Shown in pieces: positions 19,025 through 26,565 of a stretch of DNA of 37,002 nt. The translations under genes were made by a program, and so were the position numbers. Under the pieces are notes generated by a model. That model did not search any database and was not told the DNA's origin. It saw only the letters and a list, made by a program, of their open reading frames with translations. Position 1 is the stretch's first letter. Each line of letters begins with the position of its first letter. The DNA comes from Myxococcales bacterium (GTDB lineage Bacteria; Myxococcota_A; Polyangia; Polyangiales; Polyangiaceae): assembly GCA_016191785.1 (NCBI GenBank), contig JACPVJ010000020.1, forward strand, positions 1 through 37,002, written 5' to 3'.

Positions 19025-20188
19025 ATGACCCACCCTGCACTGACTCAGCTGTCCGAAGAAGAGCGCATGTTCAAAGACGCGGTGCTGGCTTTCGCCCGCG
19101 AGCAGGTCGCGCCCAAGGTCCACGAGATGGACCGCGCCGGTGCCGTGGACAAATCCCTGATCTCGGGCCTGTTCGAGCTGGGCGTGATGGCGGTCGAGGT
19201 GCCCGGAGAGTACGGCGGCGCCGAGAGCTCGTTCTTCAACGCCATCTTGGCGGTCGAAGCGCTGGCCCTGGTCGACCCCAGCATCTCGGTCTTCGTCGAC
19301 GTGCAGAACACGCTGGTGAACAACTGCATCTTGCGCTGGGCCAGCGCCGAGCAGAAAAAGCGCTATTTGCCCAAGATGGCCAGCGAGTGGGTGGGCTCGT
19401 ACGCCCTGAGCGAAGCGGGCTCGGGCTCCGACGCCTTTGCGCTCAAGACCCGCGCCGAGAAGCGCGGTGACAAGTGGGTGCTCACCGGCCGCAAGCTGTG
19501 GATCACCAACGGCGCCGAGAGCTCGCTGTTCATCGTCTTCGCCAACACCGACTTCAGCAAGGGCTACAAGGGCATCACCGCCTTCTTGGTCGAGAAGGGC
19601 CAGCCGGGTTTTTCGGTCGGCAAGAAGGAAGACAAGCTCGGCATCCGCGCCTCGAGCACCACCGAGCTCATCCTGGAAGACTGCGAGGTCGCCGCCGACA
19701 ACGTCCTGGGCGACGTCGGCGTCGGCTACAAGATCGCCATCGAGACCCTGAACGAAGGTCGCATCGGCATCGGCGCGCAGATGCTCGGCCTGGCCGAGGG
19801 CGCCCTGGACCACGCCATGAAGTACATGGTCGAGCGCAAGCAGTTCGGGAAGTCGATCGCCGAGTTCCAGGGCATGGAGTTCCAGTACGCCCAGATGGCC
19901 ACCGAGATCGAGGCGGCCAAGCTGATGGTCTACAACGCCGCGCGCCTCAAGGACGCGGGGCAGCCCTTCGTGAAAGAGGCCGCCATGGCCAAGCTGCTCT
20001 CGTCGCAGGTCGCGGAGCGCAGCGCCAGCCTGGCCGTCGAGCTGATGGGCGGCGTCGGCTTCACCAAAGAGTACCCGGTCGAGAAGCTCTTCCGCGACTC
20101 GAAGATCGGGAAGATCTACGAAGGCACCAGCAACATGCAGCTGGCGACCATCGCGAAGATCGTGCGCTCGGCGTACGCGAACGGGTGA
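19025..20188 (+). CDS. Acyl-CoA dehydrogenase
   Basis: A 387-residue FAD-dependent enzyme of fatty-acid or branched-chain acid oxidation, with the standard three-domain plan: helical N-terminal domain, middle beta-barrel (SEAGSGSDAF, then WITNGAESSLF) and C-terminal helical domain. The catalytic base is Glu366 in the motif YEGTSN, the position used by short/medium-chain and short branched-chain enzymes. It is most like butyryl-CoA dehydrogenases, but chain length cannot be decided from sequence. The last 23 codons occur a second time 2.6 kb downstream (see 22736), and the duplicated unit starts exactly at the Tyr-Glu codons. Only 160 bp separate its stop from the TetR start. Confidence 0.95.
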   Translation: MTHPALTQLSEEERMFKDAVLAFAREQVAPKVHEMDRAGAVDKSLISGLFELGVMAVEVPGEYGGAESSFFNAILAVEALALVDPSISVFVDVQNTLVNNCILRWASAEQKKRYLPKMASEWVGSYALSEAGSGSDAFALKTRAEKRGDKWVLTGRKLWITNGAESSLFIVFANTDFSKGYKGITAFLVEKGQPGFSVGKKEDKLGIRASSTTELILEDCEVAADNVLGDVGVGYKIAIETLNEGRIGIGAQMLGLAEGALDHAMKYMVERKQFGKSIAEFQGMEFQYAQMATEIEAAKLMVYNAARLKDAGQPFVKEAAMAKLLSSQVAERSASLAVELMGGVGFTKEYPVEKLFRDSKIGKIYEGTSNMQLATIAKIVRSAYANG

Positions 20189-20190
20189 GC
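20117..20190 (+). repeat. 3' end of the acyl-CoA dehydrogenase gene, direct-repeat copy 1
   Basis: This 74-bp stretch, from the Tyr365-Glu366 codons to just past the stop, recurs at 22736-22809 in the same orientation with 5 mismatches. Three mismatches cluster in the codon before the final Gly; one other is synonymous and one changes Tyr to His. Similarity stops abruptly on both sides. Confidence 0.95.
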
Positions 20191-20251
20191 TCCAGGGCGG
20201 GCGTCACGAGCTCCGCAGGCAGCCGCGCGCGGGCGGCCAATCCTCGGGCTC

Positions 20252-20280
20252 TTGCCTTTCAGTTTGGTGTCCATTACACT
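20252..20280 (+). promoter_or_regulatory. Candidate sigma-70-type promoter for the TetR gene
   Basis: TTGCCT (20252-20257) and TACACT (20275-20280) are separated by 17 bases, the ideal spacing. Transcription would start near 20287, just before an in-frame ATG at 20289 (leaderless), or would give a leader of about 60 bases for the ATG at 20349. Confidence 0.45.
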
Positions 20281-20284
20281 GACA
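20268..20284. promoter_or_regulatory. Candidate TetR operator over the -10 element
   Basis: TGTCCATTACACTGACA has matching outer arms TGTC/GACA and an inner T/A pair, a 17-bp imperfect dyad. It covers the candidate -10 box, where a TetR-type repressor would block transcription of its own operon. The symmetry is partial. Confidence 0.4.
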
Positions 20285-20348
20285 TTAAATGGAGGCTCGG
20301 CCCAGGCACCGCCGTCGCGACCCAGAGCCGCAAAGGCGCGCCTATCGC

Positions 20349-20930
20349 ATGGGGGCTCGAGCCGAGGCCTCGGCCCAGACGGGCGAAGACATCCTCGCCG
20401 CTGCGCGGACCCTGTTCATGCAGAAGCACTACGACGAGGTCACGCTGCAGGAGGTGGGCGACGTCGCGAAGGTGGCCCTGAAGACGGTGCTCCGGCACTT
20501 CGGCTCCAAAGACGCGCTGCTCCTCGCCGTCGCCGAGCGCTTCTCGCCCGAGGAGCGGGCTCTGCGCGACCCCCCGGTGGGCGATGTCCGCGCCATCGTT
20601 CGCTCGCTGGCCGCGCGCTACGAGGCCACGATGGAGCAGCTCTGCCGCTTCTGGCCGCTGGAGGACCGCATTCCCGCCGTGGCCGCGGTGATGGCCCGGG
20701 CGCGGGCGAGCCACCTCGAGTGGCTCGAGGGCGTCTTCGCGCCGCATCTGCCCAAGCGCGCTGGGGGGCTGCGGCGCCGCCGCCTGCTCGAGCTATTCGC
20801 GGCGACGGAGATCTACGTCTGGCACTCGCTGCGGGTGCGGCTCGGGTACGAGCGGGGCGTCGCCGAAGAGGCCCTCACCGAGACGCTCGAGGCTCTGGTC
20901 GCGCACTGGTCTGCGAAAGAGGGGGCATGA
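20349..20930 (+). CDS. TetR-family transcriptional regulator
   Basis: A 193-residue repressor-type protein. The N-terminal helix-turn-helix is clear (ILAAARTLFMQKHYDEVTLQ, then KVALKTVLRHFGSKDALL). The C-terminal ligand domain is variable and gives no hint of the effector. I chose the ATG at 20349, which leaves about 13 residues before helix 1; the ATG at 20289 would add 20 strongly basic residues and would be nearly leaderless from the candidate promoter. Its stop overlaps the glycosyltransferase start (ATGA), so the two are co-expressed. By analogy with other TetR-enzyme pairs it probably represses its own operon and responds to the glycosyltransferase's substrate, which is inference. Confidence 0.85.
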   Translation: MGARAEASAQTGEDILAAARTLFMQKHYDEVTLQEVGDVAKVALKTVLRHFGSKDALLLAVAERFSPEERALRDPPVGDVRAIVRSLAARYEATMEQLCRFWPLEDRIPAVAAVMARARASHLEWLEGVFAPHLPKRAGGLRRRRLLELFAATEIYVWHSLRVRLGYERGVAEEALTETLEALVAHWSAKEGA

Positions 20931-22267
20931 GCATGTCGGCATCGAGGCGTTTCTTGCTCGCGATGTGGGACGGGGGCGGCACGGTTCCACCCGAGCTCGG
21001 CGTGGCGAAGCGGCTGATTGCCCGCGGGCACCAGGTGCGGGTGCTCGGCGACCCGACCATCGAGGCCGAGGCCGAGGCGGCAGGCTGCGGGTTCACGCCT
21101 TGGACCACGGCGCCCCACCGCAAGAGCCGCGACCGCGCGGACGACATCATCAGGGACTACGCCGGCGGCAGCATGCTGAAGCTGATGAACGACTACATGG
21201 ACGAGTTCCTGGGCGCGCCGGCGCCGCGCTTCGTCGCCGACACCCTCGCCGAGCTCGAAGCACACCCTGCCGACGTCTTCCTCTGCGACCAGTTTCTCCC
21301 CGCAACGTCCATCGCCGCCGAGAAGTTGGGGCTGCCAAGCGCGGCGCTGTCGCCGCAGATCTGGATGGTCCCCACGCGGGGGATCCCTCCGCTTGGCACC
21401 GGCTTCCGCCCCTCGAGCTTCCCGCTCTGGACCCTGCGCGACGCGCTCATCCGCCGGCTGATGACCGCGGCCTTCGACAAAGCCCTGCCCGCCCTGAACG
21501 GCGCGCGCGCGCTGCATGGGCTCGACCCAGTCCGCTCGACCTACGAACAGATCCTCAAGCCCGATGTGACACTGGTGCTCACCACGCCGGCCTTCGATTT
21601 CGTTTCGCCGCACCTGCCGGAGAAAGCGAAGTACGTCGGACCGATGCTGGATGACCCCAGCTGGGCCGCGCCAGTGACCTCGCCCAACCCAGCCGGCGAA
21701 GCGAAGCCGCTGGTGCTGGTCAGCCTCTCGTCGATCTACCAGGACCAGGTCGAGACCCTGCGCAACATCGTGGCCGGGCTGGCGTCGCTGCCGGTTCGCG
21801 CCATTGTCACGTTGGGCGAGTCGGTTCGGGCAGAAGAGGTCCAGGGCTGCGAGAACGTGAGAGTGCTCGTCTCGGCGCCGCACACCGAGCTGTTGAAGGA
21901 GACCAGCGTGCTGGTCACGCACTCGGGCCACGGCACCACCATGAAGGGACTGGCGGCCGGTGTGCCTCTGGTGTGCGTGCCGATGGGCCGAGACCAACAC
22001 GACAACGCCACCCGCGTGGTCGAGCGCGGTGCGGGAGTACGGGTCTCGAAGAACGCGCCGCCAGCGAAGTTCGCCGCGGCAGTCACCGAGGTGCTCGGCA
22101 ACCCGCGCTACCGCCAGGGTGCCCAGCGGCTGGCGCACGCCATTCGGAGTGGCGAGGGCTGTGTCGACGCGGTGGAGGTGCTCGAGATGTTGGGCGGCGT
22201 GTCACCTGCTGCAGGTTCGGCTGCGCGGCGGCGGGCGCTTCTGCGTGACCCATCGACCGTGGTCTGA
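20927..22267 (+). CDS. GT-B glycosyltransferase, MGT/UGT family (GT1-like)
   Basis: A 446-residue nucleotide-sugar glycosyltransferase of the type that modifies macrolides, glycolipids or other small hydrophobic acceptors. The C-terminal donor-binding motif is well preserved: HSGHGTTMKGLAAGVPLVC, followed by PMGRDQHDNA, where the Asp-Gln pair contacts the sugar. The N-terminal acceptor domain begins RRFLLAMWDGGGTVPPELG. The usual GHxxP catalytic His is replaced by Thr in GTVPP, as I recall for a subgroup with a WDGGG motif, so another residue must act as base. A GA-rich ribosome site precedes the ATG, which overlaps the TetR stop. A drug- or toxin-modifying role fits the TetR partner but is not shown. 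Confidence 0.88.
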   Translation: MSMSASRRFLLAMWDGGGTVPPELGVAKRLIARGHQVRVLGDPTIEAEAEAAGCGFTPWTTAPHRKSRDRADDIIRDYAGGSMLKLMNDYMDEFLGAPAPRFVADTLAELEAHPADVFLCDQFLPATSIAAEKLGLPSAALSPQIWMVPTRGIPPLGTGFRPSSFPLWTLRDALIRRLMTAAFDKALPALNGARALHGLDPVRSTYEQILKPDVTLVLTTPAFDFVSPHLPEKAKYVGPMLDDPSWAAPVTSPNPAGEAKPLVLVSLSSIYQDQVETLRNIVAGLASLPVRAIVTLGESVRAEEVQGCENVRVLVSAPHTELLKETSVLVTHSGHGTTMKGLAAGVPLVCVPMGRDQHDNATRVVERGAGVRVSKNAPPAKFAAAVTEVLGNPRYRQGAQRLAHAIRSGEGCVDAVEVLEMLGGVSPAAGSAARRRALLRDPSTVV

Positions 22268-22287
22268 AACTCGAGGAGTGCTGGCGC

Positions 22288-22680
22288 ATGCGCAAAATCA
22301 AGGTCGTCCTCTTCATCAACCTCCTTCTCTGGGCGCTGTACGGGCTCACGGACCTGTTCTTTCCCGAGCTCCTGGTGCAGATGGGCATGGGTCAAGATCC
22401 GGTGTCGGCGCGGCACGTCGCCGCGGTCTTCCTCGGCCTCACCGTGGTCATCTGGCACGCCTTCCGGGATCCCGCTCGATACATCATGGTGATCGACGCG
22501 CTCGTCTTCTTGAACGCCATCGACCTCCTCGTCGGGGTCTTCCAGAGCACGCGCGGCATCGAGCCGTGGGCCAACTCCAGCGTGGGCATCGCCTTGAACC
22601 TCTGCCTCGGAGCGGGCCTGGTCGCCTTTCGACCGCGACGCGCGCGGGTCGAGCCGGGCTTGGCGGTGGGTCGGGCCTAG
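22288..22680 (+). CDS. Small membrane protein with four predicted helices
   Basis: A 130-residue inner-membrane protein. Hydrophobic segments lie near 6-25, 42-60, 67-86 and 100-116, with a basic C-terminal tail (FRPRRARVE). Charged and aromatic residues between helices 2 and 3 (WHAFRDPARYI) resemble small DoxX-like or DUF-type membrane proteins, but I do not assign a family. A GAGGAG ribosome site lies 8 bases before the ATG, 20 bp after the glycosyltransferase stop, so it is third in the TetR operon. Codon use looks slightly less GC-rich at the start than in neighbours. Confidence 0.8.
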   Translation: MRKIKVVLFINLLLWALYGLTDLFFPELLVQMGMGQDPVSARHVAAVFLGLTVVIWHAFRDPARYIMVIDALVFLNAIDLLVGVFQSTRGIEPWANSSVGIALNLCLGAGLVAFRPRRARVEPGLAVGRA

Positions 22681-22735
22681 CCAATCGGGGAGAGCTCGAC
22701 GAGGCTCGGAGCGAGGCGAGTGGGGGCAGGCCCAC

Positions 22736-22807
22736 TACGAGGGCACCAGCAACATGCAGCTGGCGACCATCGCGAAGATCGTGCGCTCGGCGCACGCGCC
22801 GGGGTGA
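22736..22807 (+). pseudogene. Remnant of an acyl-CoA dehydrogenase 3' end (direct-repeat copy 2)
   Basis: The sequence encodes YEGTSNMQLATIAKIV and, after it, RSAHAPG and a stop. It matches the last 23 codons of the intact gene at 19025-20188, starting at the catalytic Tyr-Glu codons. Over 74 bp (22736-22809) only 5 bases differ. No start codon, ribosome site or upstream homology exists, so it is not a gene. High nucleotide identity, including third positions, argues for recent duplication or recombination rather than an old paralogue. Confidence 0.93.
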
Positions 22808-22811
22808 GCGC

Positions 22812-23711
22812 TCACGCCAGCGCGAGCACCACCGCAAGTGCGAGCAGCGCCAGCGCCAACGCGGGTGCCAGGACGCTGAGGAAGGTGGTCTTCGAGGCGT
22901 CGAGCTGTCCGCTCTCGTCGATCAGCACGCCTCCGGGCAGTGCATCGATCGGGTAGGCGCAGTTCGGATTGCGTGGGTCGTAGAGAAAGCGCTCTTCGGC
23001 GTCGTCCTCGAGCGCCCGGGTCTCGAACGTCTTGTGCGTCACCATGTACGTCTCGGGGGGCTCGGAAACGGCGACTTGCCGATAGCCGAAGACCTCGTTG
23101 TCCCTGGACACGCTGAGCTCGAAGACGAGCTGGTAGACGGGCTGTTTGTTCACCCGAGCCGAGGTAGCGATCTTGCTCACCAGCTTCGCGCGGGCGACCT
23201 TCCCGACCCGGAGCAGTCGTCGGCGGCGCAGGCCCGCAGGGAGTCCGGCCAGCGCCAAGCCCAGTCCGACCAGCGGGAAGATCACCGTGAGAGCGCCGCC
23301 GGCATCGAAGGTGCGGGCGCGCAGCCCGCGGATCCGCGAGCGCTCGGGGCGGCCAACGGGAAACTCGACCTGGACCTGCTGTCCCGGCTGGAGCTTGGGA
23401 GCGATCGCGTACGATTGCCCTTCTCGCTCGCCCCTGCCGTCGATCGAGTAGCGGTAGCGCACGCGAGAGATCGTGCGCTTGTTCTCGCTGGAATTCGTCT
23501 TTTCCACGCTCTGCACGACGCCCGTGGTCGTGCCCAACTGGCCGCCAAACTGAACCGCGGTGACGGCTTCCGAGTCGACACCGAAGATGATCACGACGAA
23601 CGCCCCGAGCGCCGCCAGCGCCCAGCCGACCTGGCCGACGAAGCTCCCCAGGAGCGCAGCCAGCTGCGCCTTCAGCGGCACGACTCGCGCAGGCTCGGCG
23701 GACGCTCTCAT
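22812..23711 (-). CDS. DUF3592-like membrane protein
   Basis: A 299-residue protein with hydrophobic segments near 25-45 (GWALAALGAFVVIIFGVD), about 137-160 (LTVIFPLVGLGLALAG) and at the C terminus (about 275-299). The soluble part after the first helix has the pattern of DUF3592: TTGVVQSVEKTNSSENKR, then RVRYRYSID, and PGQQVQVEFPVGRPERSRI. A second, similar beta region follows the middle helix and ends with RFLYDPRNPNCAYPID. The function of DUF3592 is unknown. I chose the ATG at 23711, with a purine-rich site upstream; the frame above it is not coding-like. The gene is divergent from a lipoprotein gene across 146 bp, and its stop lies just 3' of the acyl-CoA dehydrogenase remnant. Confidence 0.78.
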   Translation of the reverse strand: MRASAEPARVVPLKAQLAALLGSFVGQVGWALAALGAFVVIIFGVDSEAVTAVQFGGQLGTTTGVVQSVEKTNSSENKRTISRVRYRYSIDGRGEREGQSYAIAPKLQPGQQVQVEFPVGRPERSRIRGLRARTFDAGGALTVIFPLVGLGLALAGLPAGLRRRRLLRVGKVARAKLVSKIATSARVNKQPVYQLVFELSVSRDNEVFGYRQVAVSEPPETYMVTHKTFETRALEDDAEERFLYDPRNPNCAYPIDALPGGVLIDESGQLDASKTTFLSVLAPALALALLALAVVLALA

Positions 23712-23857
23712 GGCGGGTTCCCTTCTGACCCCGATGTTCCACCCGGAGCGTGGGTCGAAGCAAGGCGGGGCTCCGCGACCACGGCCCTTCCGTGGGCGCT
23801 CTTGCGGGAAGAACGACGCGCGCGCAGCGTAGGACCGGGCTCGCTCGGGACAATACG

Positions 23858-24361
23858 ATGAGATCCACACGCCATTGGTTGCTCGGCGCAGGGCTCGTGC
23901 TCACGCTGCCCTGCTGCAAGAAGGCCGAGGGGGTACCGCCCGCCGGTAGCGCCACCTCCGCGGCCTCCGCGGCCGCTCCTGCTGCGCCAGCGCAGCAGGC
24001 CAAGGCCACGGTGAACGGCAAGTCCCTGAGCCTGGCGAGCATGACCGACGTCGAGACCGCGCTGAAGAGCCAGGGCTACGCGTACAAGAGCGGCGGGTCC
24101 ATGAAGATGGGCTCGACCGAGACCGTCACCGTGCGGGGCGCCAAGGGCAATCAAGAGGTGAAGGTCAGCATCGTGCGCCCGAGCGGCCAGGCCGACACCG
24201 GCACGAGCATGAAGATGACGAAGGCGTCCGAGCAAGAAGCGAGCTTCGCGAAGGACGGGGCGACCTACCTCGAGAAGGACGCGGAGGTGCTGGTCGCCGT
24301 GGCGATCGAGGGGAAGAAGGACGAAGCCAAGAAGATCTTGGACACCCTCGTCGTCAGGTGA
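23858..24361 (+). CDS. Hypothetical lipoprotein
   Basis: A 167-residue exported protein. The signal ends in a LTLPC-type lipobox followed by a second Cys and two Lys. An Ala/Pro/Ser linker (about 25-50) leads to a C-terminal domain of about 115 residues with alternating strands, rich in Lys, Thr and Met (GGSMKMGSTETVTVRGAKG). The repeated KM pairs (SMKMGS, SMKMTK) are a local oddity. No family is recognised. The ATG at 23858 is preceded by CGGGA about 9 bases upstream. It stands alone between the DUF3592-like gene (divergent) and the monooxygenase-fold gene 138 bp downstream. Confidence 0.75.
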   Translation: MRSTRHWLLGAGLVLTLPCCKKAEGVPPAGSATSAASAAAPAAPAQQAKATVNGKSLSLASMTDVETALKSQGYAYKSGGSMKMGSTETVTVRGAKGNQEVKVSIVRPSGQADTGTSMKMTKASEQEASFAKDGATYLEKDAEVLVAVAIEGKKDEAKKILDTLVVR

Positions 24362-24499
24362 GCGACGGCGGGGGGAGCGGCGATCCGAACCCGACCAACC
24401 AGCGATGACTGCGCCAACGATTCCCGGCACTTGGCAGGCAAGAGGGGTGTGATCCGTCTCATCCATCCGGGACATGAGCTCCCAGATCGGAGACCTCGG

Positions 24500-24796
24500 A
24501 TGAAGTGCGTTCGAATCGACTACACGCTGCGAGAGGGCGTGGAGCTGGCCTCGGTGCTCGCGGCCATCTCGGCGTTCGTGGCGGGCATCAGGGCCCACCA
24601 CCCCGAGCACCGCTACACGTCCTACCAGCACCAGAAGGACCCGCGGCGCTTCACCCACATCGGGGAGCTGGTGGAGCCGGCGCTGCCGGACCTCCAGTCG
24701 CAGGCGTTCTTCGCCGAGTTCAGCGCATTCCTGCGCGACCGTTGCGAGGCCGGACCGGACGTGACTTGGATCAGCCCGGTGGCCAGCACACGATGA
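24500..24796 (+). CDS. ABM-fold (antibiotic biosynthesis monooxygenase-like) small protein
   Basis: A 98-residue protein of the dimeric alpha/beta-barrel type. It starts with strand 1 (VRIDYTLREGVE), then a helix (LAAISAFVAGIRAHHPEHRY), strands including TSYQHQKDPRRFTHIGEL, and a helix FFAEFSAFLRDRC. This order matches cofactor-free monooxygenases and related stress proteins, but also non-catalytic barrel proteins. His and Tyr residues in the strands could line a ligand pocket. Its stop overlaps the ATG of the ECF sigma factor (ATGA), so the two are translationally coupled. A sensor or target role for the sigma factor is inference. Confidence 0.72.
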   Translation: MKCVRIDYTLREGVELASVLAAISAFVAGIRAHHPEHRYTSYQHQKDPRRFTHIGELVEPALPDLQSQAFFAEFSAFLRDRCEAGPDVTWISPVASTR

Positions 24797-25608
24797 GCGA
24801 CGACGAGACCCAGGAAGACACCGAGTTGCTGGCACGCGCGCAGCACGGCGATCGCGGGGCGTTCGATCGGCTGCTCGCGCCGCGCGTCCCTGCGATTCGC
24901 CGGCTCTTGCGCCGCATGGTCGGCCACCCGCAAGACACCGACGACCTGCTCCAGACCACCCTGCTCCGCGCGTACCTGGGCATCGCGCGCTTTCGCTCCG
25001 AGGCCAAGCTCTCGACCTGGCTCGCCTCGATCGCGACGCGGGCCGCGCTCGATCACCTTCGCGCCCATCCCCTGGGCCCGCAGGCGAAGATGCAGCTTCG
25101 CGACCACGTGCACGCGAGCGCGGAGCTGTCGGGCGAGCGTGATCGGTTCCTTCACGGGGGAGAGGTGGACTTCGACGTGCGCGAGCACATCGCGTTCTGC
25201 TTCACCTGCGTCGCGCGCTCGTTACCCCCCGACGAGCAGGCGGCGCTGGTGCTGCGCGAAGTGCTCGAGCTCTCGAACGACGAGGCGGCTGACCTCGTCG
25301 CCGTGTCGACCTCGGTTTTGCGCCACCATCTGGCCGCGGCCCGGGCCACGATGCAGACCCGGTACGAGGGCCTCTGCCGGCTCGTTTCGAAACAGGGCGT
25401 TTGTTACCAGTGCACCGGCCTGCGCGAGACGTTCGGGCCCGGCCGCGGCGGGCCGCCGGTGCCGACCCTCGCGGCAGAGGGCGACGACGCAGCCGGTTCC
25501 TGGCGCCGGCGGCTCAGCGTGGTCAACGCCGCCGACCCCGATCGAGGCACGTCGCAACCCTTCCACGACTTTCTCTGGAAGGCGCTGAAACAGCTGGAGC
25601 TCGCGTGA
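24793..25608 (+). CDS. ECF sigma factor with two CxxC motifs and a C-terminal extension
   Basis: A 271-residue RNA polymerase sigma factor. Region 2 covers about 20-92 (DTDDLLQTTLLRAYLGI, FRSEAKLSTWL) and region 4 about 143-195 (LPPDEQAALVLREVLELSND, then STSVLRHHLAAAR). The linker has Cys136-x2-Cys139, and the segment after region 4 has Cys204-x2-Cys207, so four Cys could bind one zinc ion and hold the protein in one state. About 65 residues follow region 4, without a known domain. No anti-sigma gene is adjacent. The start overlaps the upstream ABM gene; the Lys-rich-tailed gene follows after 17 bp. An earlier in-frame start would make the ABM gene a shadow, which its conserved fold contradicts. 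Confidence 0.88.
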   Translation: MSDDETQEDTELLARAQHGDRGAFDRLLAPRVPAIRRLLRRMVGHPQDTDDLLQTTLLRAYLGIARFRSEAKLSTWLASIATRAALDHLRAHPLGPQAKMQLRDHVHASAELSGERDRFLHGGEVDFDVREHIAFCFTCVARSLPPDEQAALVLREVLELSNDEAADLVAVSTSVLRHHLAAARATMQTRYEGLCRLVSKQGVCYQCTGLRETFGPGRGGPPVPTLAAEGDDAAGSWRRRLSVVNAADPDRGTSQPFHDFLWKALKQLELA

Positions 25609-25625
25609 GCGGAGAGACGAACGAG

Positions 25626-26087
25626 ATGGCAAGGAAGAAGACGGCAACGAAGAAGACGGCGACCAAGGGCACCAAGAGCGCGGCGACCAAGCAGGGGAGC
25701 GCGGACAGTCCGTGGCAGCTCACGACGGCGCCGGGCAGCTCCGAGTTCGAGGCGTATCGCGACGCTGCAGCCGACCCGCCGGCGCTGGTGGTTCAGGTCG
25801 GCAAGACAGAGCTTCGCTACCACCTTCGGTGCATCAAGGATCTTCACGCGATGCTGAAGAAACACGGCGACTGGGTGCCCCTCGGCGGCGCCGACGAGCA
25901 GAAGCCGGCCGCCGAAGGCAGCGTCGAAGCCTGGGGGCGCTCCGCGCAGAACCCGGTGAAGGGCTGGTACGGCCTGAAGAAGGGCCTGCGCGGTCGCTTC
26001 GGCGTCTACGTTCCCCCGGTGCTCGAAGCGCTCGGCCTGGTGGAGCTCGAGCACGGAGCGAAGAACAACCGCGTGCGGGCGAAGTAG
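25626..26087 (+). CDS. Conserved hypothetical protein with Lys/Thr-rich N-terminal tail
   Basis: A 153-residue protein. The first 24 residues are a basic, repetitive tail (KKTATKKTATKGTKSAATK) like those of histone-H1-like or AlgP-like proteins, which often contact nucleic acid. The remaining 125 residues form a compact alpha/beta domain with conserved-looking segments LRYHLRCIKDLHAML, GDWVPLGGADE, GRFGVYVPPVLEALGL and a final Arg. I recall similar domains annotated only as DUFs. The ATG at 25626 follows a GGAGA site. It is third in the ABM/ECF operon, so it is a likely target or partner of the sigma factor. Confidence 0.72.
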   Translation: MARKKTATKKTATKGTKSAATKQGSADSPWQLTTAPGSSEFEAYRDAAADPPALVVQVGKTELRYHLRCIKDLHAMLKKHGDWVPLGGADEQKPAAEGSVEAWGRSAQNPVKGWYGLKKGLRGRFGVYVPPVLEALGLVELEHGAKNNRVRAK

Positions 26088-26298
26088 CGGAGATTGGGAG
26101 GGCGAGCAGGACGTCGAGCCCGGGCCACCTGGGGTGGACGAGGCTCAGCGCGATCGAGCAGGCGCCGACCTCGGGCGTCCGCGCGACGGCGACGACTCGG
26201 GCAGGAACGCCATCCGCCGCGGCCGGCATTCACGAGGTCGAGCGCACGTCGGGATTTGCCAGGAGCCGTGCGCCAACCCGGACTACACTCACGGCGCC

Positions 26299-26529
26299 AT
26301 GACCGACGACCGGCGGCTCATCCTGGAACGGCGAGAGCGCTTCCTGCGCGCGACCCTGTACGGGGCGGCTGCGGGTGTTCTAGTCGCCGCCTGCGACCAG
26401 ACCGGACCGGTGTGTCACTCGGTGCGGCGCAACCTGCCGCGCGTCGTCGCAAACGGCGTCGGGTGCGCGGCGCTCCCGTGTCTGTCGATCGAGCCCTTGC
26501 CCCCGCCCTCCGACGCCGGCACCGATTAG
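26299..26529 (+). CDS. Small hypothetical lipoprotein
   Basis: A 76-residue product with a basic start (DDRRLILERRERFLR), one hydrophobic segment (LYGAAAGVLVAAC) ending in a VAAC lipobox, and a short mature part containing three further Cys and a Pro-rich tail. Similar short lipoproteins are common in myxobacteria. Upstream, 26088-26298 (211 bp) holds nothing recognisable. The in-frame extension above the ATG at 26299 is Arg/Gly-rich and probably not translated. It is convergent with the TetR gene, 36 bp apart. Confidence 0.6.
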   Translation: MTDDRRLILERRERFLRATLYGAAAGVLVAACDQTGPVCHSVRRNLPRVVANGVGCAALPCLSIEPLPPPSDAGTD

Positions 26530-26565
26530 AGGCCGCCGCCTCGACGCCGCGACCGCGCGAGACGA

